From Flagellimonas abyssi (GTDB lineage Bacteria > Bacteroidota > Bacteroidia > Flavobacteriales > Flavobacteriaceae): a stretch of 35,155 bases of DNA. How positions within the stretch are numbered: the stretch's first letter is position 1; every line of letters begins with the position of its first letter. The stretch is from contig NZ_JAHZSV010000043.1 of the NCBI RefSeq assembly GCF_019457905.1, positions 1-35,155 of the forward strand, written 5' to 3'. The position numbers were made by a program, and so were the translations under genes. Positions 7,836 through 14,030 of the stretch are shown one piece after another. The notes under the pieces are model-generated. The model had not been told where the DNA came from, made no database searches, and saw only the letters and a program-made list of their open reading frames with translations.

Positions 7836-10001
7836 TTAATTGAAATTTAGATTGTATAATAGTTTTAGGTAATATGATCTTCCATTGCCGAACAAACGAC
7901 TTGGGGCTCCACCGCTCCCATGGGCACCGGTGGGTGTATCCGAGGCATTTACCCGAACAATATCGAAGATGTTCCGTGCGCCCAGCGTAATGCTTAAATC
8001 TTTGGTTATGTTGGTACGTGCCGATGCATCCATCCAAGTAAAATCATCGGTCTGGCCCACTACGGAGCCATCCGTACCGCTGAGCACTACTTGGGACCTG
8101 CCCGTGTATTTCAGTTGTGCCGACAATGCGGTGTTGATGGAGGGAATGCTATAACTTAAGGCGGATTGTAGGTTGAAACTCCATAAGAAGTCACTGCTTA
8201 TTCCTTCGGAGGCATCAATGGTGGTGGATTCCCCCATATAGGTCACCCCCAAAGAGGCTTGCCAACGGTTCATCATAAGGGAATTCTCCAAAGAAAAACC
8301 TAAGATTTGGGAACGGTCCACATTATCAAAAGTGAACAGGTTCCGGTCTTGGTCGTCCGTGCTGATGATGGAGGCAATCTTACCGTCAATATTAAAATAG
8401 AAGGATTTTAGTGCGGTTTTGAGCATGCTGCTATCGGACAACCGGAATTTTCCCTCCGCATTTAAGAAAACGGAAAGGCCATCCTCGGGGTCAAGGTTGG
8501 GATTCCCTTGTACATTGTGATTGGAATCCACAAAATAGAAGAACAGTTCCTCAAAATTGGGTGCCCTAAAGGCCGAGCCCAATACGGCTTTTACTTTGAA
8601 TGAATTGCTGAAGTCGTAGGTGGAGGAGAGGGACCAAATCAACTTATTGCCAAACTGGGAATTGTTGGTAAACCTCGCTCCCGGAAATATGGAGAACCTA
8701 TCGGTGATGTTAAAATCCAGTACCCCGAAGAAATCATAATTCTCCAAGGTGTTCTCCACTACATCACTGGAATATTCTCCCGTAGCAATGGCATCGAACC
8801 CTGTTTGATGGTTGAACTCGTATCCCAATTGCAGGTTGAAAAAATCCGTATTGGGAACCATGTTGCTCACAAAACCTTTGGAGTACCAAATTTTACTGGA
8901 TTGACTCAAATCGTCGGCGATGACAGATTCTATCCCCTGCTGGAGAATGTTGTACACATATTGTTTATAATACCGTTTTTGGGTTTGATGGGACAACGAA
9001 AGGTTGTAGACCGTGGAACCTTTTAGAGGACCCGTGATGTTGAGGTTGTTCATGACTCTTTCCGTATCGAAATTTTCGTCCAAAGCAGTCGGGTTTGGCA
9101 TGCCCGTATTAGGGTCCAACCTGCCGTTCACCAAATGGTTGTATACCGGAACGGATTCATCGTAATATTGAATTTTATAAAAGATATTGTGTTTTCCAAT
9201 GGACGTGTTCAGGTTTCCGTAAACAGTCAATTGTTCTTTCGGGTTCCATTCCATGCCACGGAGGCTGTCGTTCACCACGGTGTTATCTTGAATATTGACG
9301 TAATCCTTTCCTTGGTAATCATTGAAAAAACCAGCATTGTCGTTTCGGGAGCCCCCGATGGCAACACTGGTCTTATCACTCAATTGATGGCTAAGTTTTA
9401 CATTTTGGATATGGCGCCCTTCATCGAATAAGGCATATTCGCTGCCTACGGTTTCTTCCTGCACCGATAGTTGCAATTGCCATTTATGATTGTTTTCCAA
9501 TCCTCGCTTCGTTACAATATTGATAACACCGGCAACGGCATTGTCCCCATAGAGAACACCCATGGAACCTTCCACGATTTCAACACGTTCCACATCTTCA
9601 AGGTTTATCTGCGTGATATCTATATTGTTGCCCATTCCATTGTCACTGGCCATGGGGATACCGTCAATAAGCACCTTTACATATTGTCCGTCCAGCCCGA
9701 ACATACTTATCGTGGAACGCCCTGTGGACGGATCTGGTGTAACGGTGATGTTGAGGTTGTAATTAAGTATGTCCGCTAAATTGTTTCCGGCGACCTTTGC
9801 AATGTCCTTTTGATCAATGGTACCTACGGAGAACAATTTTTTGCTCAGGGACATTACCTTGCTCTCTCCAGTCAATATTACTTCGTCCAATTGTTGCATG
9901 GACAATGAGTCTTTTTGTTGTTTTTTGGATTCCTGCGCAAGACCTATTACAAAAAAAAAGAAGGTTAAAAATAAGAGGTTGATATTTTTATTTAGACTCA
10001 T
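7836..10001 (-). CDS. TonB-dependent outer-membrane receptor, HmuR-like
   Basis: 721 residues. A signal peptide (LLFLTFFFFVIGLAQ) is followed at once by QQLDEVILTGESKVMS, the TonB-box/plug start, with no CarboxypepD_reg-like domain. The plug shows NNLADILNYNLNITVTPDPSTGRSTI, DGQYVKVLIDGIPM and VERVEIVEGSMGVLYGDNAVAGVINIVTKRG, all standard plug motifs. The barrel ends KLLYNLNFN with terminal aromatic/Asn pattern. It contains a receptor signature FRAPNFEELFFYFVD and NPNLDPEDG, common in haem and siderophore receptors. Energised by TonB-ExbB-ExbD, it should import haem delivered by HmuY, whose gene follows 5 bases downstream. The upstream region has a Bacteroidota -7 element (TATATTTG) 18 bases before the start codon. 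Confidence 0.9.
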   Translation of the reverse strand: MSLNKNINLLFLTFFFFVIGLAQESKKQQKDSLSMQQLDEVILTGESKVMSLSKKLFSVGTIDQKDIAKVAGNNLADILNYNLNITVTPDPSTGRSTISMFGLDGQYVKVLIDGIPMASDNGMGNNIDITQINLEDVERVEIVEGSMGVLYGDNAVAGVINIVTKRGLENNHKWQLQLSVQEETVGSEYALFDEGRHIQNVKLSHQLSDKTSVAIGGSRNDNAGFFNDYQGKDYVNIQDNTVVNDSLRGMEWNPKEQLTVYGNLNTSIGKHNIFYKIQYYDESVPVYNHLVNGRLDPNTGMPNPTALDENFDTERVMNNLNITGPLKGSTVYNLSLSHQTQKRYYKQYVYNILQQGIESVIADDLSQSSKIWYSKGFVSNMVPNTDFFNLQLGYEFNHQTGFDAIATGEYSSDVVENTLENYDFFGVLDFNITDRFSIFPGARFTNNSQFGNKLIWSLSSTYDFSNSFKVKAVLGSAFRAPNFEELFFYFVDSNHNVQGNPNLDPEDGLSVFLNAEGKFRLSDSSMLKTALKSFYFNIDGKIASIISTDDQDRNLFTFDNVDRSQILGFSLENSLMMNRWQASLGVTYMGESTTIDASEGISSDFLWSFNLQSALSYSIPSINTALSAQLKYTGRSQVVLSGTDGSVVGQTDDFTWMDASARTNITKDLSITLGARNIFDIVRVNASDTPTGAHGSGGAPSRLFGNGRSYYLKLLYNLNFN

Positions 10002-10018
10002 TCTATTTAATTTGATGA

Positions 10019-10067
10019 CAAATATATATTTTATTTTTATTCAATCTAAATAAGTTTAGTATTTTTG
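10019..10067. promoter_or_regulatory. Divergent promoter pair with central palindrome
   Basis: The leftward receptor/hmuY operon has TATATTTG on the minus strand (10026-10019). The rightward DUF6607 operon has TATTTTTG on the plus strand (10060-10067). Both fit the Bacteroidota -7 consensus TAnnTTTG. Between them lies CTAAATAAGTTTAG (10046-10059), a perfect 5-bp inverted repeat with a 4-base spacer, touching the rightward -7 element. A repressor bound there could cover both promoters, as expected for iron or haem control. The -33 elements are weak. Confidence 0.5.
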
Positions 10068-10105
10068 ACCAGATCATTTTTTAAAACATTATAACAAAGA
10101 CCAAT

Positions 10106-11029
10106 ATGAAAAAATCACTCTTGCCCTTGCTGTTTTTAGCTTTTGTAACAACTACGGGCATATCACAAGAAAAGAAGGAACTGGATCGCGAAGCTATTTT
10201 GGACATGTGCGGTTGCTACGAGGTAAGTTTTAAATACACGGAGACCTTTGCACCGGAAATTGACTACGAGAAACATTTGGATTATACCTCCAAAGCGTTG
10301 GAGCTTGCATTACCGATAGTGGATAAGGACAATAAAATTTCCTTACAACATTTATTGGTGCTGAACGATACCATGGTAATCAAACACTGGAGACAGGATT
10401 GGCTGTACGAGAACCAAAAGATTTTCCATTACGATAAGGACAATAATTGGGTGTTCGGAGAGCTTCCTGCCGATGAGGTAGAAGGGCAGTGGACCCAAAA
10501 AGTGTATCAGGTAGATGATAGCCCCAGGTATGCGGGTTCTTCCACATGGGTGCATTTTGATGGAAAGCATTACTGGGAGAACCAAAGTGATTCGCCATTA
10601 CCGCGTAGGGAGTATTCCAAAAGGAGTGATTACAATGTTATGAGCCGTGGCAATCGCCAAGAAATCACATCATCTGGTTGGGTACACGAGCAGGACAATG
10701 ATAAAATCATTCGTAAAGATGGTCAGGAAGATGTGTTGCTGGCCCAAGAAAAAGGGTACAATACCTATGTAAAGGTAGCTGATGAAAGATGCAAGGCTGC
10801 TGCCGATTGGTGGAGCGAGCACAAAGATTTTTGGGCCAAGGCAAGGGACGCATGGGACGAGGTGTATGATAGGAAAGGAGACCTCACCCTGCTAAAAAAA
10901 GTGGATGGACAACCGATGTTTATGAAGTTTTATGAGCTGGAGGCCGCTAACGCCAATAAAGATGAAATTCTCGAATTGATCAACAAATTTGTAATGGACA
11001 ATGCTTCAAAAGGGAATGCAGGCAAATAG
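10106..11029 (+). CDS. DUF6607 family secreted protein
   Basis: 307 residues. A signal peptide (MKKSLLPLLFLAFVTTTGISQ) sends it out of the cytoplasm. After it comes ILDMCGCYEVSFKYTETF, the hallmark opening of the DUF6607 family, with two cysteines one residue apart; later Trp-rich blocks (HWRQDWLYENQKIF, STWVHFDGKHYWENQSDSPLPRREYSKR, SSGWVHEQDNDKI) also fit. The chemistry of the family is not established. It is transcribed away from the hmuY/receptor operon through a shared control region and overlaps an FMN-binding protein gene, so a role in haem or iron acquisition is a reasonable inference. The C-terminal 14-28 bases overlap the next gene depending on its start. Confidence 0.8.
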   Translation: MKKSLLPLLFLAFVTTTGISQEKKELDREAILDMCGCYEVSFKYTETFAPEIDYEKHLDYTSKALELALPIVDKDNKISLQHLLVLNDTMVIKHWRQDWLYENQKIFHYDKDNNWVFGELPADEVEGQWTQKVYQVDDSPRYAGSSTWVHFDGKHYWENQSDSPLPRREYSKRSDYNVMSRGNRQEITSSGWVHEQDNDKIIRKDGQEDVLLAQEKGYNTYVKVADERCKAAADWWSEHKDFWAKARDAWDEVYDRKGDLTLLKKVDGQPMFMKFYELEAANANKDEILELINKFVMDNASKGNAGK

Positions 11030-11567
11030 GTTTAAGGGACATACAGCAGCAGTGCTTCTAATCGCATTATTATTTTTTGGGTTTAAGGCCGATAAGATAT
11101 CGCCAAAGCTTCAAGAAAAGATTGATAGTGCAGTGCAAGGAACATATGAGGTAGAGGAATTCTCGATGGACCTGATTGAGATTCCGTCTGATTTGAACAA
11201 GCAAACCCCATCTGAATTGGGAGGAGAAAACCTTTTTAAGATCACTTCTTCGGGGAAAGAGGTCGGGTATATTTATGTGGGAGTCGCTCCCAGTTTAAAG
11301 AAAACCTTTGACTATGTGGTTTTACTAAACCCCGACCTAAGTGTGAAAAAATCCAAAATATTGATTTACCGTGAAGACCATGGACGTCAAGTGGGGAGCC
11401 AGCGTTGGCTAAAACAGTTTATTGGAAGAAAATCCGGTGAAAAATTGGTTTACGGAGAAGATATTGATGGAATTTCCGGGGCTACCGTGTCCGCAAAATC
11501 CATGACGTTTGCCGTAAGCAATGTATTGGAAAGTTTACAGGTTTTAAAAAATGCGAACGTTTTTTAA
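11001..11567 (+). CDS. Extracytoplasmic FMN-binding domain protein
   Basis: 188 residues, or 183 from the Met at 11016, which follows AGGGA closely and may be the true start. A short basic stretch and hydrophobic segment (AAVLLIALLFFGF) act as signal peptide or anchor. The C-terminal half is an FMN-binding domain. It contains DGISGATVSAKS (SGAT at residues 159-162), the [S/T]GA[S/T] pattern whose last Thr/Ser is covalently flavinylated by ApbE in NqrC, RnfG and related proteins. HGRQVGSQRWLKQFIG upstream also fits. Such domains carry electrons outside the cytoplasm. It overlaps the DUF6607 gene and ends in a terminator, so this is a two-gene unit. With a haem receptor next door, a job in reducing iron or opening haem is plausible but unproven. 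No apbE is visible. Confidence 0.8.
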   Translation: MLQKGMQANRFKGHTAAVLLIALLFFGFKADKISPKLQEKIDSAVQGTYEVEEFSMDLIEIPSDLNKQTPSELGGENLFKITSSGKEVGYIYVGVAPSLKKTFDYVVLLNPDLSVKKSKILIYREDHGRQVGSQRWLKQFIGRKSGEKLVYGEDIDGISGATVSAKSMTFAVSNVLESLQVLKNANVF

Positions 11568-11600
11568 GCAAGTGTTTCGATTTAATTAGTAGCAGAAAGG

Positions 11601-11626
11601 GCCATTCTTTAATAGGATGGCTTTTT
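11601..11626 (+). terminator. Terminator after the FMN-binding gene
   Basis: GCCATTC (11601-11607) pairs with GGATGGC (11615-11621; one G-T pair) and is followed by TTTTT. It closes the DUF6607/FMN operon just before the convergent DUF3307 gene ends. Confidence 0.75.
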
Positions 11627-11641
11627 CGTTTTTGGGAGGTT

Positions 11642-12367
11642 TTATAGCTGTTCGGCGAGGTACATGTAGCACATTCCCGAAAGTATGGCCAAGCCAAAAC
11701 TTAATAGTGTTCCTATAAGCACGTACTCGGTTAGCTTACGGTTTTTGCCCTTGTTTAGGTCGCCAAAACGAAATACGGATTTGGCTGCGATCAAAAGGCC
11801 GATGGCGGCCCACTGTTGCATCAAAATAAAGCCGAAGACAAAAAGTCTTTCCAGCATACCGATATAGGTCCCCGCATTTTTAAGCGAGCCTCCTTCCGTG
11901 TCGGCATCGTCCTTGGCAACTTCATCAATATATGGGGCCAGCAACATGCGCATGATGATACCGGATACGTAGGTTACAAATACCAGAAAAGTAATCAACA
12001 GCAAGGTTTTCTCGGTAAACAAACTGCTAAAATCCAACGGGAATGGTGATACCCAATACAGTACACCGGCAAGGACCAAAAGATGCAATACTTGATCTAA
12101 GACGAATAGCCAGCGATAGTTTTTTGGATTGGTCAGCGATAATTTTCCCAAGTCGATGAGGAAATGTGTCACCACAATTACAATGATTGGGACAATATGC
12201 TGAAACTGCAGTATGATCAAAAGTGTCAGTAAATGTATCCCGATATGAAAATAGAGGTATTTGGACCGCCCTTTTTTCTCCAACTTGTCCTCTACCCAAT
12301 GTGCCGGTTGAAGGACAAAGTCTCCAATGAAGTGGGCAAGTACGAGTTTTAGGGCCAAAAACATCAT
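11642..12367 (-). CDS. DUF3307 multi-spanning membrane protein
   Basis: 241 residues with about six hydrophobic segments. The N-terminus LALKLVLAHFIGDFVLQPAHWVEDK and the following HIGIHLLTLL and VVTHFLIDLGKL contain the conserved histidines and acidic residues (HFIGDF, THFLID) typical of DUF3307. Biochemical function is unknown for the family. It overlaps the SatD gene by 4 bases (ATGA type), and DUF3307-SatD pairs recur in Bacteroidota, implying a joint function in the inner membrane and cytoplasm. Expression is likely driven from the promoter and operator array upstream of the SatD gene. Confidence 0.85.
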   Translation of the reverse strand: MMFLALKLVLAHFIGDFVLQPAHWVEDKLEKKGRSKYLYFHIGIHLLTLLIILQFQHIVPIIVIVVTHFLIDLGKLSLTNPKNYRWLFVLDQVLHLLVLAGVLYWVSPFPLDFSSLFTEKTLLLITFLVFVTYVSGIIMRMLLAPYIDEVAKDDADTEGGSLKNAGTYIGMLERLFVFGFILMQQWAAIGLLIAAKSVFRFGDLNKGKNRKLTEYVLIGTLLSFGLAILSGMCYMYLAEQL

Positions 12368-12963
12368 AATTCTGCGAGTTGTACTTTGTAAAAATGAATC
12401 ATTTTTTTGACTTCATCAAATCCTGCTTTGTTCAATTCCTCACTAATGTTCCCTTGTGATTTGTTGAGTAGCAATGCCAGTTCTTTTTGATTCATTTCTG
12501 GGTTGTCCATGGTACATTGCACAGTTCTGGAGATTGCCGGTGTCCAATCGTCCATGGTAAGAAGGGCCAATTCCAGTAGTAGATTAATGTGCTCATCAAA
12601 CTTCTCGTTGGGAGTTTTAATGCCCAGATTCTGTTTTTTGAGGTTCTCGAAACGCTCTCCGGAGTTTATAAAGGCGGTGCCGTTGGATTCCGTGATTTTT
12701 GGTGAATCATAATTTTTTTCGCCCAAGCCTATGGATATCCTTACATCCAACTGGCGAATTTGTTTGATGCTAGCCTTAATATAGATAGCAGCTTCCAAGG
12801 CATTTTCTGGTGAGGTCTGCAGTTGAAAACTGTCACCGCGATAAATTTCCCAATCCTTGGGTTCTTTACCGTATTTGGCCAAGGCTTCTTTTAATAAGGG
12901 CATCCATTTGTTGGCCTTGTGTTCCGAGGAGTTTTTAATGTCCCCTGTGAGTATCGCTATCAT
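12364..12963 (-). CDS. SatD family protein with C-terminal helix-turn-helix
   Basis: 199 residues. The start MIAILTGDIKNS matches the conserved opening of SatD family proteins. DWEIYRGDSFQLQTSPENAL and LDVRISIGLGEKNY, with GDSFQ and SIGLG, also fit. The last about 60 residues (MNQKELALLLNKSQGNISEELNKAGFDEVKKMIHFY) read as a helix-turn-helix: a KELALLLNKSQGNIS core with a Ser-Gln recognition start. The protein is cytoplasmic. SatD was named from the streptococcal sat operon linked to secretion and acid tolerance; its molecular activity is unknown. The gene leads a two-gene unit with DUF3307 (4-base overlap). Three phased palindromes just upstream make autoregulation through the C-terminal domain an attractive idea. 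Confidence 0.8.
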   Translation of the reverse strand: MIAILTGDIKNSSEHKANKWMPLLKEALAKYGKEPKDWEIYRGDSFQLQTSPENALEAAIYIKASIKQIRQLDVRISIGLGEKNYDSPKITESNGTAFINSGERFENLKKQNLGIKTPNEKFDEHINLLLELALLTMDDWTPAISRTVQCTMDNPEMNQKELALLLNKSQGNISEELNKAGFDEVKKMIHFYKVQLAEL

Positions 12964-12972
12964 GATGACAAA

Positions 12973-13048
12973 TATCTGCTTATTAGTAGATATTCAAATA
13001 TATCTGTAAAATAGCAGATAAAAAAATATATCTGTAAAATAGTAGATA
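12973..13048 (-). promoter_or_regulatory. Three 28-bp-phased operator palindromes upstream of SatD
   Basis: Three 20-bp palindromes of consensus TATCTGYWWAWTAGYAGATA lie at 12973-12992, 13001-13020 and 13029-13048, each starting exactly 28 bp after the last with 8-base AT spacers. Sites 2 and 3 differ at one base. On the minus strand TATATTTG (13002-12995) matches the -7 consensus, between sites 1 and 2 and overlapping the first two bases of site 2, 32 bases before the SatD ATG. This is typical of a cooperative repressor array. Confidence 0.75.
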
Positions 13049-13064
13049 ATTTTTAAGTGCATAT

Positions 13065-13099
13065 AAAAAAGAAACCGCGACCATGGCTGGCGCGGCTTC
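13065..13099 (-). terminator. Terminator after the Spy-like gene
   Basis: Minus strand: GAAGCCGCG (13099-13091), an 11-base loop, CGCGGTTTC (13079-13071; one G-T pair), then six T. It insulates the SatD operator region from the upstream gene. Confidence 0.8.
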
Positions 13100-13120
13100 T
13101 TAAATCAACAAAAAACACTA

Positions 13121-13564
13121 TCATCTTCTCCTTCTTTCCTGCATTTTTTTCTTGCCATGCATTTTTTTGCGATTGGAGAACTTTTTCCAAGTCTCATACT
13201 GTTCTGTGTCCAGTATTGTTCTCATTTTTTCTTGCATTGCGATTTGACGGTCCAAACGTGCGTTTTCCATTTCAAATCTTTCTTCGGGAGTGGGTTTTTC
13301 CCATTCGCCACTCTCTTTCGCCGCTTTTATCTCTGCCCATTTTTCCTTTCTAAACTGGGCCTTTTCCAAATTGATTTTGTATACTTGGTCTTTTTGGTTT
13401 TCGGTTAGGTCCAATGCCAAGGTCATATGTTTTGTTTGCAATGTGGCCATTTGTTCCGCGGTCATGTCCATTTTGGGACCTTTTCGCATTTTGGGACCAT
13501 CATGCCTTTGGGCGGCCATGCTCACTGTTGTTAGCATAACCAATAAAATTGCTAATTGCTTCAT
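13121..13564 (-). CDS. Periplasmic Spy/CpxP-like protein (DUF4890 type)
   Basis: 147 residues from the Met at 13564; the Met at 13573 would add only MNN. The signal peptide is MKQLAILLVMLTTVSMAAQ. The mature part is highly charged and helical: KHMTLALDLTENQKDQVYKINLEKAQFRKEKW with repeats of the LT..Q..++ pattern, then ARLDRQIAMQEKMRTILDTEQYETWKKF. This last part matches the helix pair of Spy, CpxP and DUF4890 proteins (L-T-x-x-Q). Spy/CpxP act as periplasmic chaperones or stress sensors, so a similar role is inferred. The C-terminus is unusually basic (RKKMHGKKKMQERRRR). It is Met- and Lys-rich, which might also indicate metal binding. No two-component genes are adjacent. Confidence 0.75.
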   Translation of the reverse strand: MKQLAILLVMLTTVSMAAQRHDGPKMRKGPKMDMTAEQMATLQTKHMTLALDLTENQKDQVYKINLEKAQFRKEKWAEIKAAKESGEWEKPTPEERFEMENARLDRQIAMQEKMRTILDTEQYETWKKFSNRKKMHGKKKMQERRRR

Positions 13565-13675
13565 ATTGTTCAATTTTTAATGATTTGTCTCTTGGACATC
13601 TGCTTGATCCAAAAGGTTTAATCATCAATAGATAGTTTATGAAGCTTTTAACAGTAAAAAAGTGGGTTGTGAAAA

Positions 13676-13870
13676 TTAATTGAGCTCTTCCTTGGGGGTT
13701 GTTTTTTCAGAATCATCGGGATACTCATCTGCATCCTCGAAATGAGTCTCAACGTAAGTTTTGGAATTTAAATCATCTTTAAATTTATCGTGTTCCTCTA
13801 TCAAATAGTAGGAAGTAGAGGCTGCCACGAAACAGGAAAAGTAGATTAAGCTTTTTGTCTTGTAGTTCAT
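13676..13870 (-). CDS. Small hypothetical membrane or secreted peptide
   Basis: 64 residues: a basic start (MNYKTKSLIY), a short hydrophobic stretch with one Cys (FSCFVAASTSYYL), then an acidic tail (HFEDADEYPDDSEKTTPKEELN). The organisation, a signal or anchor followed by a charged tail, and the absence of any overlapping alternative gene argue it is real. No family was recognised and the promoter was not found. It sits between the Spy-like gene and the metalloprotease terminator. Confidence 0.5.
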   Translation of the reverse strand: MNYKTKSLIYFSCFVAASTSYYLIEEHDKFKDDLNSKTYVETHFEDADEYPDDSEKTTPKEELN

Positions 13871-13958
13871 GAATGTGAGATTTGGATTACTAAAGTAGTG
13901 AAAACAACTGGCAATCTCACGTATATGTTGTGAAAGGACTTGTAAGGGATGCGTACTT

Positions 13959-14005
13959 AAAAAAAAGCAAGGTGTGATCGATGAACGACAACGATCACAC
14001 CTTGC
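13959..14005 (-). terminator. Strong terminator after the metalloprotease gene
   Basis: GCAAGGTGTGATCG (14005-13992 on the minus strand) pairs perfectly over 14 bp with its complement at 13980-13967, with an 11-base loop and then eight T (13966-13959). It lies 25 bases past the metalloprotease stop. Confidence 0.95.
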
Positions 14006-14030
14006 AGGTGATTTATTTGTTTAAAAATGC

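Noticed and set aside
7831..8037. N-terminal extension of the HmuY frame
   Set aside because: It lies inside the receptor gene, lacks signal features, and the clean lipoprotein signal starts at 7830.
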